In this document: positions 35,661-45,115 of the stretch, one piece after another
Position numbering within the stretch: position 1 is the first letter of the stretch
How the letters are laid out: every line of letters starts with the position of its first letter
From: JAFASC01 sp034669505
GTDB lineage: Bacteria > Pseudomonadota > Alphaproteobacteria > Rhizobiales > Beijerinckiaceae
Direction of reading: 5' to 3'
DNA: 64,000 nt
Assembly (NCBI GenBank): GCA_034669505.1
Contig: JAXDNJ010000076.1
Coordinates: 1-64,000 of the forward strand
The notes under the pieces: model-generated
The model's database searches: none
What the model was told of the DNA's origin: nothing
The model's input: only the letters and a program-made list of their open reading frames with translations
Made by a program: the position numbers and the translations under genes

Positions 35661-37114
35661 GACGCTTTTCGGAAATCCGCCGGTGGTCTCGCGATCTTGG
35701 TTGTAGGCTGCGGCATCGGGGCTGCATGCGACAGCGGCAAGGAAATCACAACTCGCAAACCCGGCGCGTTGTCTTCGAGCCGCAACTCGCCGCCGTGCAG
35801 ATGCGCCACGGCAGCGGCAAGCGAAAGGCCGAGGCCTGAGCCCGGCCGGGTCCGCGAATTCTCCAGCCGCACGAAACGATCGACCACACGTGCGCGATCG
35901 GCCGGCATGATGCCGGCGCCGCGATCGCCGACGATCAGCTCCGCGGCTTCGCCGTTGCGGCGTGCTTCGAGCGTGACGGAACGCGAGGACCCCTGCTCCG
36001 AGCCGTCCGGCACACCATATTTCAACGCGTTGTCGGTGAGGTTGGCGAGCGCCTGCCCGATGAGCTCGCGATTGCCGTGGATCATCGTCGGCTCACCGGC
36101 GGAGACGACGAGATTGACCCCTCGCTCTTCCGCAAGCGCGTCGTAGAGTTCGCCGACATCGCGCGCGATTTCGCTCACGTCGAAATCACTCATTCCTTCA
36201 ACCTGCGTCCCCGCCTCCGCGCGCGCGATCATCAGTAGCGCGTTGAAGATTCGGATGAGGCCGTCGGATTCCTCGATGATCTTTTCGAGCGCGGCGCGCT
36301 GCTCCTCCGGTGACGTTCTGGCGCGCAGCGCCTGCTCCGCGTCCATGCGAAGCCGCGTCAGCGGAGTCTTCAAATCATGGGCAATATTGTCAGAGACTTC
36401 CTTGAGGCCCGTCATCAGCGCGGTGATCCGCTCGAGCATCACATTGACGCTCTCTGCCAGACGGTCGAGCTCATCGCCCGTGCCGGCGAGCGGCAGGCGC
36501 TTTGTAAGATCGCCGGTCATGATCGCCCGCGCCGAGTCGGAAATCGCGTCGACGCGCTTCAGCACACGTCGCGCGACAAAAATCCCGCCAAGGGTTCCGA
36601 CGAGAACCAGCCAGAACAGGGAGGTGATAAGCGCCCGGCCCAAAATGTGGCGCAGCGTTTCCCGGTCCTCGATATCGTGCCCGACGAGAAGACGGAATCC
36701 ACCAGGCAGAACGAACAGCCGTGCCAGGGCGCGATGACGTGGCGTCTCCTCGCCGGAGCGCTGGTAGCTCACCTCGACCAGTCCGCTCTTGCCGACCACC
36801 TGTTCCGGCAACGACGCGACGTTGCCGGCGACCGGCACGCCGGCATAGGTGGTGACGAGATAAAGCGAAGCGCTCGGCTGCTTCGTGCGGCGCTGAATCA
36901 CCTCGACGAGCTGGCGAATGCCGCCTTCGGAATATTGCTCGGAGAGACCACGAATGTCGGCATCCACCGTTTGGGCGATCTGTTCGTCGATAAGCTCCTT
37001 GACGTTCCAGCCGACGCCACCCAATACCAAACCGGCGCCGATCGCGAAAATGCACAAGTAGACAAGCGACAGCTTGAAAACCGTCGTGCGGAAAAGCTTA
37101 CCGAGCGCCGTCAC
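35657..37114 (-). CDS. HAMP sensor histidine kinase
   Basis: A 485-residue kinase with a first helix at residues 12-34 (SLVYLCIFAIGAGLVLGGV), a periplasmic domain of about 140 residues, a second helix (SLFWLVLVGTLGGIFVA), HAMP, H box DNIAHDLKTPLTRLRMDAEQ, N box LTDNALKYGV, G1 VGDRGAGIMP and G2 GSGLGLSLAAAV. It overlaps the response regulator by 17 bases and glnE by 4. The same order with degP upstream is seen in related Hyphomicrobiales. The signal sensed is unknown; an envelope stress input would suit the neighbouring protease. Confidence 0.93.
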   Translation of the reverse strand: MTALGKLFRTTVFKLSLVYLCIFAIGAGLVLGGVGWNVKELIDEQIAQTVDADIRGLSEQYSEGGIRQLVEVIQRRTKQPSASLYLVTTYAGVPVAGNVASLPEQVVGKSGLVEVSYQRSGEETPRHRALARLFVLPGGFRLLVGHDIEDRETLRHILGRALITSLFWLVLVGTLGGIFVARRVLKRVDAISDSARAIMTGDLTKRLPLAGTGDELDRLAESVNVMLERITALMTGLKEVSDNIAHDLKTPLTRLRMDAEQALRARTSPEEQRAALEKIIEESDGLIRIFNALLMIARAEAGTQVEGMSDFDVSEIARDVGELYDALAEERGVNLVVSAGEPTMIHGNRELIGQALANLTDNALKYGVPDGSEQGSSRSVTLEARRNGEAAELIVGDRGAGIMPADRARVVDRFVRLENSRTRPGSGLGLSLAAAVAHLHGGELRLEDNAPGLRVVISLPLSHAAPMPQPTTKIARPPADFRKAS

Positions 37115-37790
37115 GTATCATGTACCCGGCGCCGCGCACCGTATGCAGCAAGGGCGTGTCCCTACCCTTATCGATCTTGGCGCGGAGCCGCGAAATATGC
37201 ACGTCGATCACGTTCGTCTGCGGATCGAAATGATAATCCCACACGTTTTCGAGAAGCATCGTGCGGGTGACGACCTGGCCCGCATGTTTCATCAGATATT
37301 CGAGCAGACGGAATTCACGCGGCTGCACGAGGATTTCCTTGCCCGACCGCGTGAGCTTATGCGACAGCCGGTCCAGTTCGAGATCGCCGACGCGATAGTG
37401 CGTCTCTTCGCCTGAAGCAGACGATTTGCGCCGCGCCAACACTTCGACACGCGCCAGCAGTTCGGAAAAAGCGTAAGGTTTCGGCAGGTAATCATCGCCG
37501 CCGGCGCGAAGACCTTTGACGCGATCGTCGACCTGCCCGAGGGCCGAGAGGATCAAGACCGGCGCCTCGATCTTCTGCGCCCGCAGGCCGGCGATCAGCG
37601 TCAATCCGTCCATTTTCGGCAACATGCGATCGACGACGAGAACGTCGTATTCGCCGTCACGCGCCGCGGCGTAACCGTCGAGCCCGTCGGCAGCGTGATC
37701 GGCGACATGTCCCTCCTCGCGGAACGCCTTCACCAGATAGTTCGCTGCCTCGACATCGTCTTCAATGACGAGGATTCGCATCAGCTTCAT
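37098..37790 (-). CDS. OmpR-family response regulator
   Basis: A 230-residue regulator with receiver domain (phosphoacceptor Asp54 in VLVVDRMLPKMDG, acidic pocket VIEDD, Lys in YLPKPY) and a winged-helix DNA-binding domain (QPREFRLLEYLMKHAGQVV, DPQTNVIDVHISRLRAKID). The ATG at 37790 has GGGAGGG five bases upstream. It precedes and overlaps its cognate kinase. Confidence 0.94.
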   Translation of the reverse strand: MKLMRILVIEDDVEAANYLVKAFREEGHVADHAADGLDGYAAARDGEYDVLVVDRMLPKMDGLTLIAGLRAQKIEAPVLILSALGQVDDRVKGLRAGGDDYLPKPYAFSELLARVEVLARRKSSASGEETHYRVGDLELDRLSHKLTRSGKEILVQPREFRLLEYLMKHAGQVVTRTMLLENVWDYHFDPQTNVIDVHISRLRAKIDKGRDTPLLHTVRGAGYMIRDGAR

Positions 37791-37803
37791 ATAGACCCTC
37801 CCC

Positions 37804-37840
37804 GAAAAAAACGGCAGGCCGGCGAAATGCCGGCCTGCCG
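37804..37840 (-). terminator. Intrinsic terminator after degP
   Basis: On the minus strand CGGCAGGCCGGC, loop ATTTC, GCCGGCCTGCCG, followed by TTTTTTT. The stem is a perfect 12 bp, and it lies between the degP stop and the response regulator's ribosome site, so the regulator needs its own promoter or read-through. Confidence 0.9.
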
Positions 37841-37898
37841 CCATGAACGCCGAACGGGGGCGTTGCCCGGCGTTCCCCGCCGGCTGACGTGCCCGGCC

Positions 37899-39473
37899 TC
37901 AGGAGGCCGGGTTGGTCGCCAGCGCGACGAAGCGGGTCTGGTCCCCCGACTTGACGCGAAGGAGAACGGCCTTACGGCCATCCTTCTTGGCGGCATCGAG
38001 GGCGGAGGAGATTTCACTCGGCCGGGTCACAGGGTGGCCCGCCGCTTCAAGGATAATGTCGCCGGAGCGCAGGCCCTTCTGGGCCGCGACGCCATCGGGA
38101 TCGACTTCCGTGATGACCACGCCTTCCTTGGCGCCGGCGACGCTCGAAGCTGGCGCAAGCGACAGGCCGAGATTGCCGAGGGAGGTGCGCCCGGTGTTCT
38201 CGGGGGTGCTGAGCACGGCCTCCTTCTCGGCCGGCAAGGTGCCGAGGCGCACGTTAGCGGTCTTCTCGGCGCCGTCGCGGACGTAGGTGAGGTCGACCTT
38301 CTTCTCCGGGCCGAGAGCGGCGATGCGGCGGGCAAGCTCGCGCGGCCCGTCAATACGATCGCCGTTGACGGCAACGATCACGTCACCGGACTTGAGGCCG
38401 GCGGAGGCCGCCGGCGAGCCGGCCTGGGTCTCTGCAACGAGGGCGCCCTTCGTGCCTTTCAGATTGAGGCTGTCGGCAATCTCGGCGCTGACCGGCTGGA
38501 TCTGGACGCCGATCCAGCCGCGGGCGACCGTCCCCTTGTCCTTAAGGGAGGCGACGACATCCTTGGCGACCTCCGCCGGGATGGCGAAGCCAATGCCGAC
38601 CGAGCCGCCCGACGGGGAATAGATGGCGGTATTGACGCCGACGACATTGCCCTGCGTGTCGAAGGTGGGCCCTCCCGAATTGCCGCGGTTCACCGGCGCA
38701 TCGATCTGCAGGAAGTCGTCATAGGGGCCGGCGCCGATATCGCGGCCGCGGGCCGATACGATGCCCGCGGTCACGGTGCCGCCGAGGCCGAACGGGTTGC
38801 CGACCGCCAGCACCCAATCGCCGATCCGCGGCTCCTTCGAGGCGAAATCGACATGCGGGAAGTTGCCGCCTTCGGTGATTTTCAGAAGCGCGAGGTCGGT
38901 TTTCTTGTCGGTGCCGACGACCTTTGCAGGCACCGTGCGGCCATCGTCGAGCGTCAACGTCACGTCGCTTGCGTGTTCGACGACGTGATTGTTGGTGACG
39001 ACATACCCATCGGACGAGATGATGAAACCGGAGCCGAGCGCTTGGCCGCTGTGGCGCTGCTGCTGAGGAACGCGGAACTGAGGAAGGCCCTCGCCGCCGA
39101 AGCGCTTGAAGAATTTTTCCAGCGGATCGCCGGGACGGAGCTGCGGAACACTTGAGGAGGAGTCCCCATCGTCGGAGGCGTCGGCCGTCTCGACCATCTT
39201 GACCTTCACGGCCACTACCGAACTCTTCACCCGGTCGACGATGTCGGCGAACGAAGCCGGCCCGCTTGCGGGACCGGCATTGACCGTCAAGGCCGGCGCT
39301 TCGGCGAGCGCGCCATGCGGCAGGAGGGAATTGCCAACCGCGCCACCGAGCGCAATCACCGCGACTGCGCCGAGGAGGGCTGCGCGGGTTGTGCGGGTTC
39401 TTGAGAGATTGGGAGAAGGCCGAATCGCGGACGAGGTCTCGTCCCGCGGATCGCGCTTCACAGGGTCGGTCAT
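37899..39473 (-). CDS. degP: DegP/HtrA periplasmic serine protease
   Basis: A 524-residue HtrA protease. After a short cytoplasmic start there is a membrane/signal segment (AALLGAVAVIALGGAVG). The catalytic triad is His163 (VTNNHVVEHA), Asp193 (TDLALLKI) and Ser266 (RGNSGGPTF). Two PDZ domains follow (TKGALVAETQAGSPAASAGL, and VVITEVDPDGVAAQKGLRSG). It degrades or refolds damaged envelope proteins. Located between the ccm genes and a two-component pair, with its own terminator. Confidence 0.94.
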   Translation of the reverse strand: MTDPVKRDPRDETSSAIRPSPNLSRTRTTRAALLGAVAVIALGGAVGNSLLPHGALAEAPALTVNAGPASGPASFADIVDRVKSSVVAVKVKMVETADASDDGDSSSSVPQLRPGDPLEKFFKRFGGEGLPQFRVPQQQRHSGQALGSGFIISSDGYVVTNNHVVEHASDVTLTLDDGRTVPAKVVGTDKKTDLALLKITEGGNFPHVDFASKEPRIGDWVLAVGNPFGLGGTVTAGIVSARGRDIGAGPYDDFLQIDAPVNRGNSGGPTFDTQGNVVGVNTAIYSPSGGSVGIGFAIPAEVAKDVVASLKDKGTVARGWIGVQIQPVSAEIADSLNLKGTKGALVAETQAGSPAASAGLKSGDVIVAVNGDRIDGPRELARRIAALGPEKKVDLTYVRDGAEKTANVRLGTLPAEKEAVLSTPENTGRTSLGNLGLSLAPASSVAGAKEGVVITEVDPDGVAAQKGLRSGDIILEAAGHPVTRPSEISSALDAAKKDGRKAVLLRVKSGDQTRFVALATNPAS

Positions 39474-39604
39474 AATCTCGGTCTCCGGAATTTCGCGCGG
39501 GCGTTTGCCGCTGTCGCAAGAAAATGGAGAGGACCGGATTACGGCGCCATGTCAGTAAGATGAAATATTGGAAAGGTTTGCTGCGCGCGGGCAGAATGCC
39601 GGCC

Positions 39605-40093
39605 TCAGCCGCTGCCGCAATCAGAGGCCGGCTTCCCTGAGAGCAGCGTTGCGAGAGCGGCGCGTTCTTCGGCCGTCAAATCGGTGTTTGCAAAACCGCC
39701 GTCGCCCTTCCTGGACCGGCGGAAGGCGATCAGGGCGCCGGCCAACAACAAGAGCACTCCCGGACCTAACCAAAGCAGCGCCGTCTCGAATTTCAGCGGC
39801 GGTTTCAGCAGGATAAAATCCCCATAGCGCGCCGTCAGGAAGGTGCGGATGGAGTTGTCGCTTTCGCCTCCCTTCAATCGCTCACGCACCAGGATGCGGA
39901 GATCGCGCGCAAGCGGCGCGTCGGAATCATCGATCGACTGGTTCTGGCAAACCATGCAGCGCAATTCAGAGGAGATCGCGCGCGCGCGGGCTTCAAGCTT
40001 TGGATCGGCGAGCACCTCGTCGGGCTTCACGGCGTAAGCCGGCACGAGCGTTGTCAGAAAAACCACGAAGGCGAGGGCAGTGGCGCGGATCAT
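39605..40093 (-). CDS. ccmH: Cytochrome c maturation protein CcmH
   Basis: A 162-residue protein with a signal peptide (TALAFVVFLTTLVPAYA), the redox motif ELRCMVCQNQSIDDSDAPLA with the CxxC pair, and one membrane helix (LLWLGPGVLLLLAGALIAF). It keeps the heme-attachment cysteines of apocytochrome c reduced. The start at 40093 overlaps the ccmF stop by 4 bases; the longer ORF extension is ccmF sequence in another frame. Last gene of the ccm unit. Confidence 0.94.
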   Translation of the reverse strand: MIRATALAFVVFLTTLVPAYAVKPDEVLADPKLEARARAISSELRCMVCQNQSIDDSDAPLARDLRILVRERLKGGESDNSIRTFLTARYGDFILLKPPLKFETALLWLGPGVLLLLAGALIAFRRSRKGDGGFANTDLTAEERAALATLLSGKPASDCGSG

Positions 40094-42066
40094 TCCGCCG
40101 CCTGCGGGACAATCGGCGCGGCGCCGCGGCGCGCCCGCGCGACAAAAGCAAACCCTATGCGGCGGTCGGAGAGCGACAACAAGCCGCCTAACGCCATGAC
40201 CAGTGCGCCGATCCAAATCAGGATCACGAACGGTTTCCAATAAAGCCGTGCGTCGATCGTGCCGTCCGGGTTCACGTCGGCGAGCGACATATAGATTTGC
40301 CCCAAGCCCAGCGTCGCGATGCCGGCTTCCGTCCGGCTCATCTGCCGAACCGGATAGAAGCGCTGCGCTGGATTTATCTCGGCGACCGCAACCCCGGCGG
40401 AACGCACAACAGTATGGGCGACGGTCTCTTGGAAATTCGGCCCTTTGCCCGGCGCGACATCAGTCACGACAAGCTCGTAAGGCCCGACCGCAACCGCTTT
40501 TCCCCGCTCCATCCGCACGATTTCTTCGACGCCCCAGCCGGTCGAAGCGAGCCCGAAAAGCGTCAGCCCGATGCCGGCATGCGCGAACGCGGTCGCCCAG
40601 GCCGAACGCGGCAGACCAATTGCACGGGAGAAGATATGGCCGGAGCCGCGGAAGCTGCGCGCCGCGACGTCGGCGAAGGAGCCGATAATCAGGAAGATCG
40701 CGATGCCGGCAGCAATGACCGACAGAACCGGGCCCCCCTTGGCCAGCCCGAACGCGGCGCTGGCAAGGAATCCGCAAGCGAGCGCAATCGTCAGCCGCTG
40801 GGCGGCGCCGAGAAGATTGCCGCGCTTCCAGGCAAGCTGTTGGCCAAACGGCATGGCTAGCGCGAGCGGCAGAGCAAGCGGAACGAAGGTCAGGTTGAAA
40901 TACGGCGCGCCGACCGAAATCTTCTCCCCGGTCAGCGCCTCGAGGGCCAACGGATAAAGCGTGCCAATGAAGACGGTGGCGCAGGCGCAGGTGAGAAGTA
41001 GATTGTTGAGCACGAGCGCGCCTTCGCGTGAGATCGGCGCAAAGACGCCGCCCGGCTGAAGCGCGTTGGCGCGGAGCGCAAATAGGGTCAGCGCGCCGCC
41101 GATAAACAGGACCAGGATCGCCAGGATGAACACGCCGCGCGTGGGATCGTCGGCAAATGCGTGGACGGAAGTGAGGACGCCGGAGCGCACCAAAAACGTG
41201 CCGAGAAGCGACAGCGAGAAGGCGAGAATGGCCAGGAAAATCGCCCAGATTTTCAAGGCGTCGCGCTTCTGCATGACACTCATGCAGTGCAAAAGCGCGG
41301 TGCCGGCGAGCCATGGCATGAGGGAGGCGTTCTCGACCGGGTCCCAGAACCAGAAGCCCCCCCAGCCGAGCGTGTAATAGGCCCAGTACGAGCCCATCGC
41401 GATACCGAGCGTGAGGAACGTCCACGCGGCGAGCACCCACGGGCGCACGATGCGCGCCCAGCCCGCATCGACCCGGCCGGCGATCAACGCGGCGGCCGCG
41501 AAGGAAAATGTAATGGAAAAGCCAACATACCCGAGATAAAGCAGCGGCGGATGAATCGCGAGACCGGGATCTTGCAAGATCGGGTTGAGATCGCGACCTT
41601 CGAGCGGTGCCTCGGCAAAGCGCGCGAACGGGTTCGACGTCGCAAGCACGAAGAGCAGAAAGGCCGCGCCGATCCAACCTTGCACACCAAGCGCGCCCGC
41701 ACGCAGCGACTCGGGCATAATCCGCGAGAACAGCGCGACGGACGCGCCGCAGATCGACAGCACGAGGATCCACAAAAGCATCGAGCCTTCGTGATTTCCC
41801 CAAACACCGCTGATCTTGTAGACGAGCGGCTTCGCCGAATGCGAATTCTCGTAAACGTTGACGAGCGAGAAGTCGGAAACGACGTGCGCATAAGTCAGGG
41901 CCGCGTAGGCGATCGCGACGAAAGCGAATTGCGCCAGCGCGACCGAGCGCGCGCTGCGCATGAGTCTCACATCGCCGAGCCGCAGGCCAATCAGCGGCAC
42001 CGTCGCCTCAACGAGCGCGAGAACGAACGCGAGAACGAGCGCGTAATGACCGATCTCGACGATCAT
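40090..42066 (-). CDS. ccmF: Heme lyase CcmF
   Basis: A 658-residue membrane protein with about 15 helices. The heme-handling WWD domain reads WGGFWFWDPVENASLMPWL, and periplasmic histidines flank it (IHPPLLYLGYVGF). It ligates heme from holo-CcmE to apocytochrome c together with CcmH. It overlaps both neighbours by 4 bases, giving a strictly coupled ccmI-ccmE-ccmF-ccmH order. Confidence 0.95.
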   Translation of the reverse strand: MIVEIGHYALVLAFVLALVEATVPLIGLRLGDVRLMRSARSVALAQFAFVAIAYAALTYAHVVSDFSLVNVYENSHSAKPLVYKISGVWGNHEGSMLLWILVLSICGASVALFSRIMPESLRAGALGVQGWIGAAFLLFVLATSNPFARFAEAPLEGRDLNPILQDPGLAIHPPLLYLGYVGFSITFSFAAAALIAGRVDAGWARIVRPWVLAAWTFLTLGIAMGSYWAYYTLGWGGFWFWDPVENASLMPWLAGTALLHCMSVMQKRDALKIWAIFLAILAFSLSLLGTFLVRSGVLTSVHAFADDPTRGVFILAILVLFIGGALTLFALRANALQPGGVFAPISREGALVLNNLLLTCACATVFIGTLYPLALEALTGEKISVGAPYFNLTFVPLALPLALAMPFGQQLAWKRGNLLGAAQRLTIALACGFLASAAFGLAKGGPVLSVIAAGIAIFLIIGSFADVAARSFRGSGHIFSRAIGLPRSAWATAFAHAGIGLTLFGLASTGWGVEEIVRMERGKAVAVGPYELVVTDVAPGKGPNFQETVAHTVVRSAGVAVAEINPAQRFYPVRQMSRTEAGIATLGLGQIYMSLADVNPDGTIDARLYWKPFVILIWIGALVMALGGLLSLSDRRIGFAFVARARRGAAPIVPQAAE

Positions 42067-42530
42067 CGCGTCGCGCCCTGCGTGCTGGCGGAATTGCTTC
42101 CGCCTTGCCACACACCCTGCTTCTTCAAAGCGTCGGCGACTTCACGCGGCATGTAGCGCTCATCGTGCTTGGCAAGCACGTTGTCGGCACGAAAGGTGCC
42201 ACTCTGATCGAGACTGCCTTCAGCGACGACACCCTGCCCTTCGTGAAAAAGGTCCGGCAGAAGCCCAGTATAAGTGACCGGCAGACTGCCCTTACCATCT
42301 GTCACCACAAACGAAGCCGAGCGACCCTGATCGCGCTTGAAAGAACCCTGCTCGACCAGACCGCCGATGCGCAAACGCACGCCCGGCGCGACGTGCCGCG
42401 CCTCGATTTCCGCGGGGCTGTAGAAGAAAACGATGTTGTCGCGCAGCGCGAATAGGACGAGCCCGACGGCCACGCCAAGCATGCAGAATGCCGCGCCGAT
42501 CATCGTGAGCCTGCGGGCGCGGCGGGTCAT
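42063..42530 (-). CDS. ccmE: Heme chaperone CcmE
   Basis: A 155-residue periplasmic heme chaperone anchored by an N-terminal helix (IGAAFCMLGVAVGLVLFAL). The covalent heme ligand is His122, and Tyr126 is the axial ligand, in the motif VLAKHDERYMP. The beta-barrel core includes GVRLRIGGLVEQGSF. It accepts heme from CcmC, which is not encoded here, and passes it to CcmF. Confidence 0.96.
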   Translation of the reverse strand: MTRRARRLTMIGAAFCMLGVAVGLVLFALRDNIVFFYSPAEIEARHVAPGVRLRIGGLVEQGSFKRDQGRSASFVVTDGKGSLPVTYTGLLPDLFHEGQGVVAEGSLDQSGTFRADNVLAKHDERYMPREVADALKKQGVWQGGSNSASTQGATR

Positions 42531-43633
42531 TAGCTATCCAGCCCGAGTTCGCGCGCGAGACCATCGAGCGCAGCATTCGCTCTGTCGTTAGTCGCCAAAT
42601 TTTTGCGCGCAGCGGCGAGGGCAGCGCGCGCTTTATCGGGCTCGTTCAGCACCGAGTAAGCCCGCACAAGCCGCAACCATTCGTCGAGGCTGCCGCCGCT
42701 CTGTTGCAGGCGCGCGCCCAGGCCTTCGACCATGGAGCGGATCGCGGCGGCACGCTCGGGCTGGGGCAGAGCGGCGATAGACTTTCCCGCGGCGCTGTCG
42801 GGACCCTCGGCGGGAGCGGACAGCCCGGCGATTCTTTGCCGAAGCGGGGCGACCCAGGAGGCATCGGACGATGCTTCATCGGCGAGCTTCGCCCAGATCA
42901 CGCGCGCTTCGTCCGGCTTGCCGTCCTGGAGCGCGGCGAGGCCGAGATAATATCGAGGTTGGGGGAGAGTGGGATCGGCGGCGTTGGCTTTTTCAAAAGC
43001 CTGCCGCGCGTCGGCGGTGACGACGCCCTGCGCATCGGCAACGAGCGCCTCGCCGAGCCCGGCTTCGCGCACGGCGCTATCGCCAAGCCGGCGAATGGCT
43101 TCATTGAACGCGCGGCGGGCGTCGTCAATGCGACCCATGCCCATGTAGACCGGCGCGATGACGTCCCATCCGCGGCCGTCTTCGGGGTGTTCACGCAAAT
43201 GCGCTTCGATGCGCACAATCGCGGCGGCAAGATCCATCTTGCCGGGATCGTTCGATTGCCACCGGGCCGCCAGCGGCCGATCCGGCAGATCGGGCCGGCC
43301 GAACCCGCTGTAGAGGCTGAGCGTCAGGGCGGGAATGAGGATGATCGCGGCTGCGGCCGCCAGCCGGACGTTGCGCGGGGCGTTCGCGCTAAGCGGGCCC
43401 GGTTCGGCTGCGGAGACGGCAAGCAGCCGGCGCGCCGCATGGGATTTTGCCGCGGCCACATCGGCGGCGGGGAGCAGGCCCGCGGCGGCGTCGCGGTCGA
43501 TTTCCGCGACCTGCGCTTCGTAGAGGGAGATGTTGGGAAGGTTTGCCGCCGCAATGAGCCGCGACCTCGACAGCGGCCACAGCACGGAAAATACCGCGAG
43601 GCCGGTCATGGCGGCGAAGACAAGCCAGATCAT
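42530..43633 (-). CDS. ccmI: Cytochrome c biogenesis protein CcmI
   Basis: A 367-residue protein with an N-terminal membrane helix (FAAMTGLAVFSVLWPLS), a second helix after residue 90 and a TPR-rich periplasmic part (EDGRGWDVIAPVYMGMGRID, AFEKANAADPTLPQPRYYLGL). It binds the C-terminus of apocytochrome c and delivers it to the CcmF/H lyase. First gene of the ccm unit, sharing one base with ccmE. Confidence 0.93.
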   Translation of the reverse strand: MIWLVFAAMTGLAVFSVLWPLSRSRLIAAANLPNISLYEAQVAEIDRDAAAGLLPAADVAAAKSHAARRLLAVSAAEPGPLSANAPRNVRLAAAAAIILIPALTLSLYSGFGRPDLPDRPLAARWQSNDPGKMDLAAAIVRIEAHLREHPEDGRGWDVIAPVYMGMGRIDDARRAFNEAIRRLGDSAVREAGLGEALVADAQGVVTADARQAFEKANAADPTLPQPRYYLGLAALQDGKPDEARVIWAKLADEASSDASWVAPLRQRIAGLSAPAEGPDSAAGKSIAALPQPERAAAIRSMVEGLGARLQQSGGSLDEWLRLVRAYSVLNEPDKARAALAAARKNLATNDRANAALDGLARELGLDS

Positions 43634-43709
43634 CGGCAGGGTTTAGCCGGTTGGGCGGGCGGCAGGAAGGCGGAATGTGTCGCAGGGCGCTGCGCTGGCG
43701 CAAAACTCG

Positions 43710-44489
43710 CTATTCGGGCTTGACCGCTAGGGCCTCCTTTTGTGCCTGATGGGCTGCTAACGCAAATAGGTAGTTTGCAATGTCAGGTCTCCAGGAACCG
43801 AGCCGGGCCTCAAAGTTAGAGAAGAACCGAGTTCTGTAGAAGTAACAAATCGCGCATATCGCTATCTCAACCACACACATGATGTTCAGTACAATCAGTA
43901 CCGTAAACACGATTTTGTTGTCTTTGGCCAAATAAAAGAGAGGCAGAGTCGCATACAGCAGGGAAATTATCACCGCTATCGAGAACACCAGTTTTTTATC
44001 CACGTGCTCCTGCAATTTGGGGAATTGCTTTCCGATCCCGAGCGCATCTGCATCAAGGCCTTCCTCCCCTAGCAACTTGGCGCGTTGCTCTGGATTCATC
44101 CCGACCCAAGTGCGAAGCTTGTAAAGCGAATATATGACTCTGATCGGCGCGCTCCTTTGCACACTATTGCCGTCATTCAGCTTAGGATCGCAATAGTGCT
44201 GTGCGATCTTGCTGTCCGAAAAAGGGTCGGGTATCAGGTGCATCTCAACGAGTTTCATCATCTGGTCCGTCGCGCGCTCCGTAAATAGGGTCACGTAGAC
44301 GCCGGCAGAAGAAACCGCGACTGCCACCATGCCGAAGATATATCCGGCAAAATCAAAGTCCGCGAACCTACTTTTGATCGCCTCGTCTGCTGCCCAAGCC
44401 CAGCGGTGGGCAACCAAAAGCAGGACGCCCCAGATAACGACCGCGCAAACAGCACATATGGTCAGAATTACGGAAAATCGCCGAAACAT
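43710..44489 (-). CDS. Four-helix membrane protein in AT-rich islet
   Basis: A 259-residue protein of unknown family with two helices at the N-terminus (VILTICAVCAVVIWGVLLLV and GYIFGMVAVAVSSAGVYVTL), a soluble loop of about 110 residues that includes MNPEQRAKLLGEEGLD, and two helices near the C-terminus (LVFSIAVIISLLYATLPLFY and VFTVLIVLNIMCVVEIAICA). Base composition is far more AT-rich than either neighbour. It follows the PLD-like gene by 26 bases on the same strand. The helix-loop-helix layout resembles membrane effectors of some immune cassettes, but that is only an analogy. Confidence 0.75.
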   Translation of the reverse strand: MFRRFSVILTICAVCAVVIWGVLLLVAHRWAWAADEAIKSRFADFDFAGYIFGMVAVAVSSAGVYVTLFTERATDQMMKLVEMHLIPDPFSDSKIAQHYCDPKLNDGNSVQRSAPIRVIYSLYKLRTWVGMNPEQRAKLLGEEGLDADALGIGKQFPKLQEHVDKKLVFSIAVIISLLYATLPLFYLAKDNKIVFTVLIVLNIMCVVEIAICAICYFYRTRFFSNFEARLGSWRPDIANYLFALAAHQAQKEALAVKPE

Positions 44490-44515
44490 TTTTTCTTATA
44501 CCAGCTAAAAAATAG

Positions 44516-45115
44516 TTATGCGGCGATTTCCTTTTCTCTTTCCGAGACCGCTGGAGCATAGTCAAAAGAGCCTTCCCAAAGGACGGAAAAGAGCTGCTCA
44601 TAAATACTGATCACAGTTGTAGGGATACCGTCGGCGCCCACCACTTTTCTTTGGTCAGCGTGCAGAATGACCATTGCGGTCATCTCCTGGTGGTCGCTTT
44701 CAGCACGAATGTGCTTGCGATCCGCTAGGGCGAAATGGTTCAGCGTTTTCGGGTATGCTTTAAGATCTAAGCGCTTAACGAGAATTTGTCCCGAATGGAT
44801 TTCGTCCTTGAGACCGGCGAGCGCAGTCGTTTGGATCGGAATTTCTTTGTCCGAAACAATGATACGGATTTTGCCTGGAGAAAGCCGATTGGCACATGCG
44901 CGCAAGAGCGCCTCATCATAAACCAGGCTGCTCAAGTGGCCACTCAAAATATCCAGCGAAGATGATACGCCGGAAACGAGCTTCGCCATCACAATTCGGG
45001 CGTGTTCCGCCCCCCGATTCGTGAAAACGATATGGGAGCCGGTCGTATCCGCCGCGGTGAATCTCTCGTTCACAAATTCGGGATACGAGGTGTCGAGCAT
45101 CTTCGGATCAGGCAT
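44516..45115 (-). CDS. PLD-like domain protein in AT-rich islet, unknown
   Basis: A 199-residue soluble protein. It has the appearance of a single phospholipase-D-like unit: SLDILSGHLSSLVYDEALLR, KIRIIVSDKEIP, a strand ILVKRLDL and the region LNHFALADRKHIRAESDHQE, where an active PLD would have HxKxxxxD. Here the HxK is not clearly formed, so it may be a non-catalytic or divergent member that binds nucleic acid or lipid. It is the first gene of a two-gene AT-rich unit ahead of a four-helix membrane protein. Family assignment is tentative. Confidence 0.6.
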   Translation of the reverse strand: MPDPKMLDTSYPEFVNERFTAADTTGSHIVFTNRGAEHARIVMAKLVSGVSSSLDILSGHLSSLVYDEALLRACANRLSPGKIRIIVSDKEIPIQTTALAGLKDEIHSGQILVKRLDLKAYPKTLNHFALADRKHIRAESDHQEMTAMVILHADQRKVVGADGIPTTVISIYEQLFSVLWEGSFDYAPAVSEREKEIAA

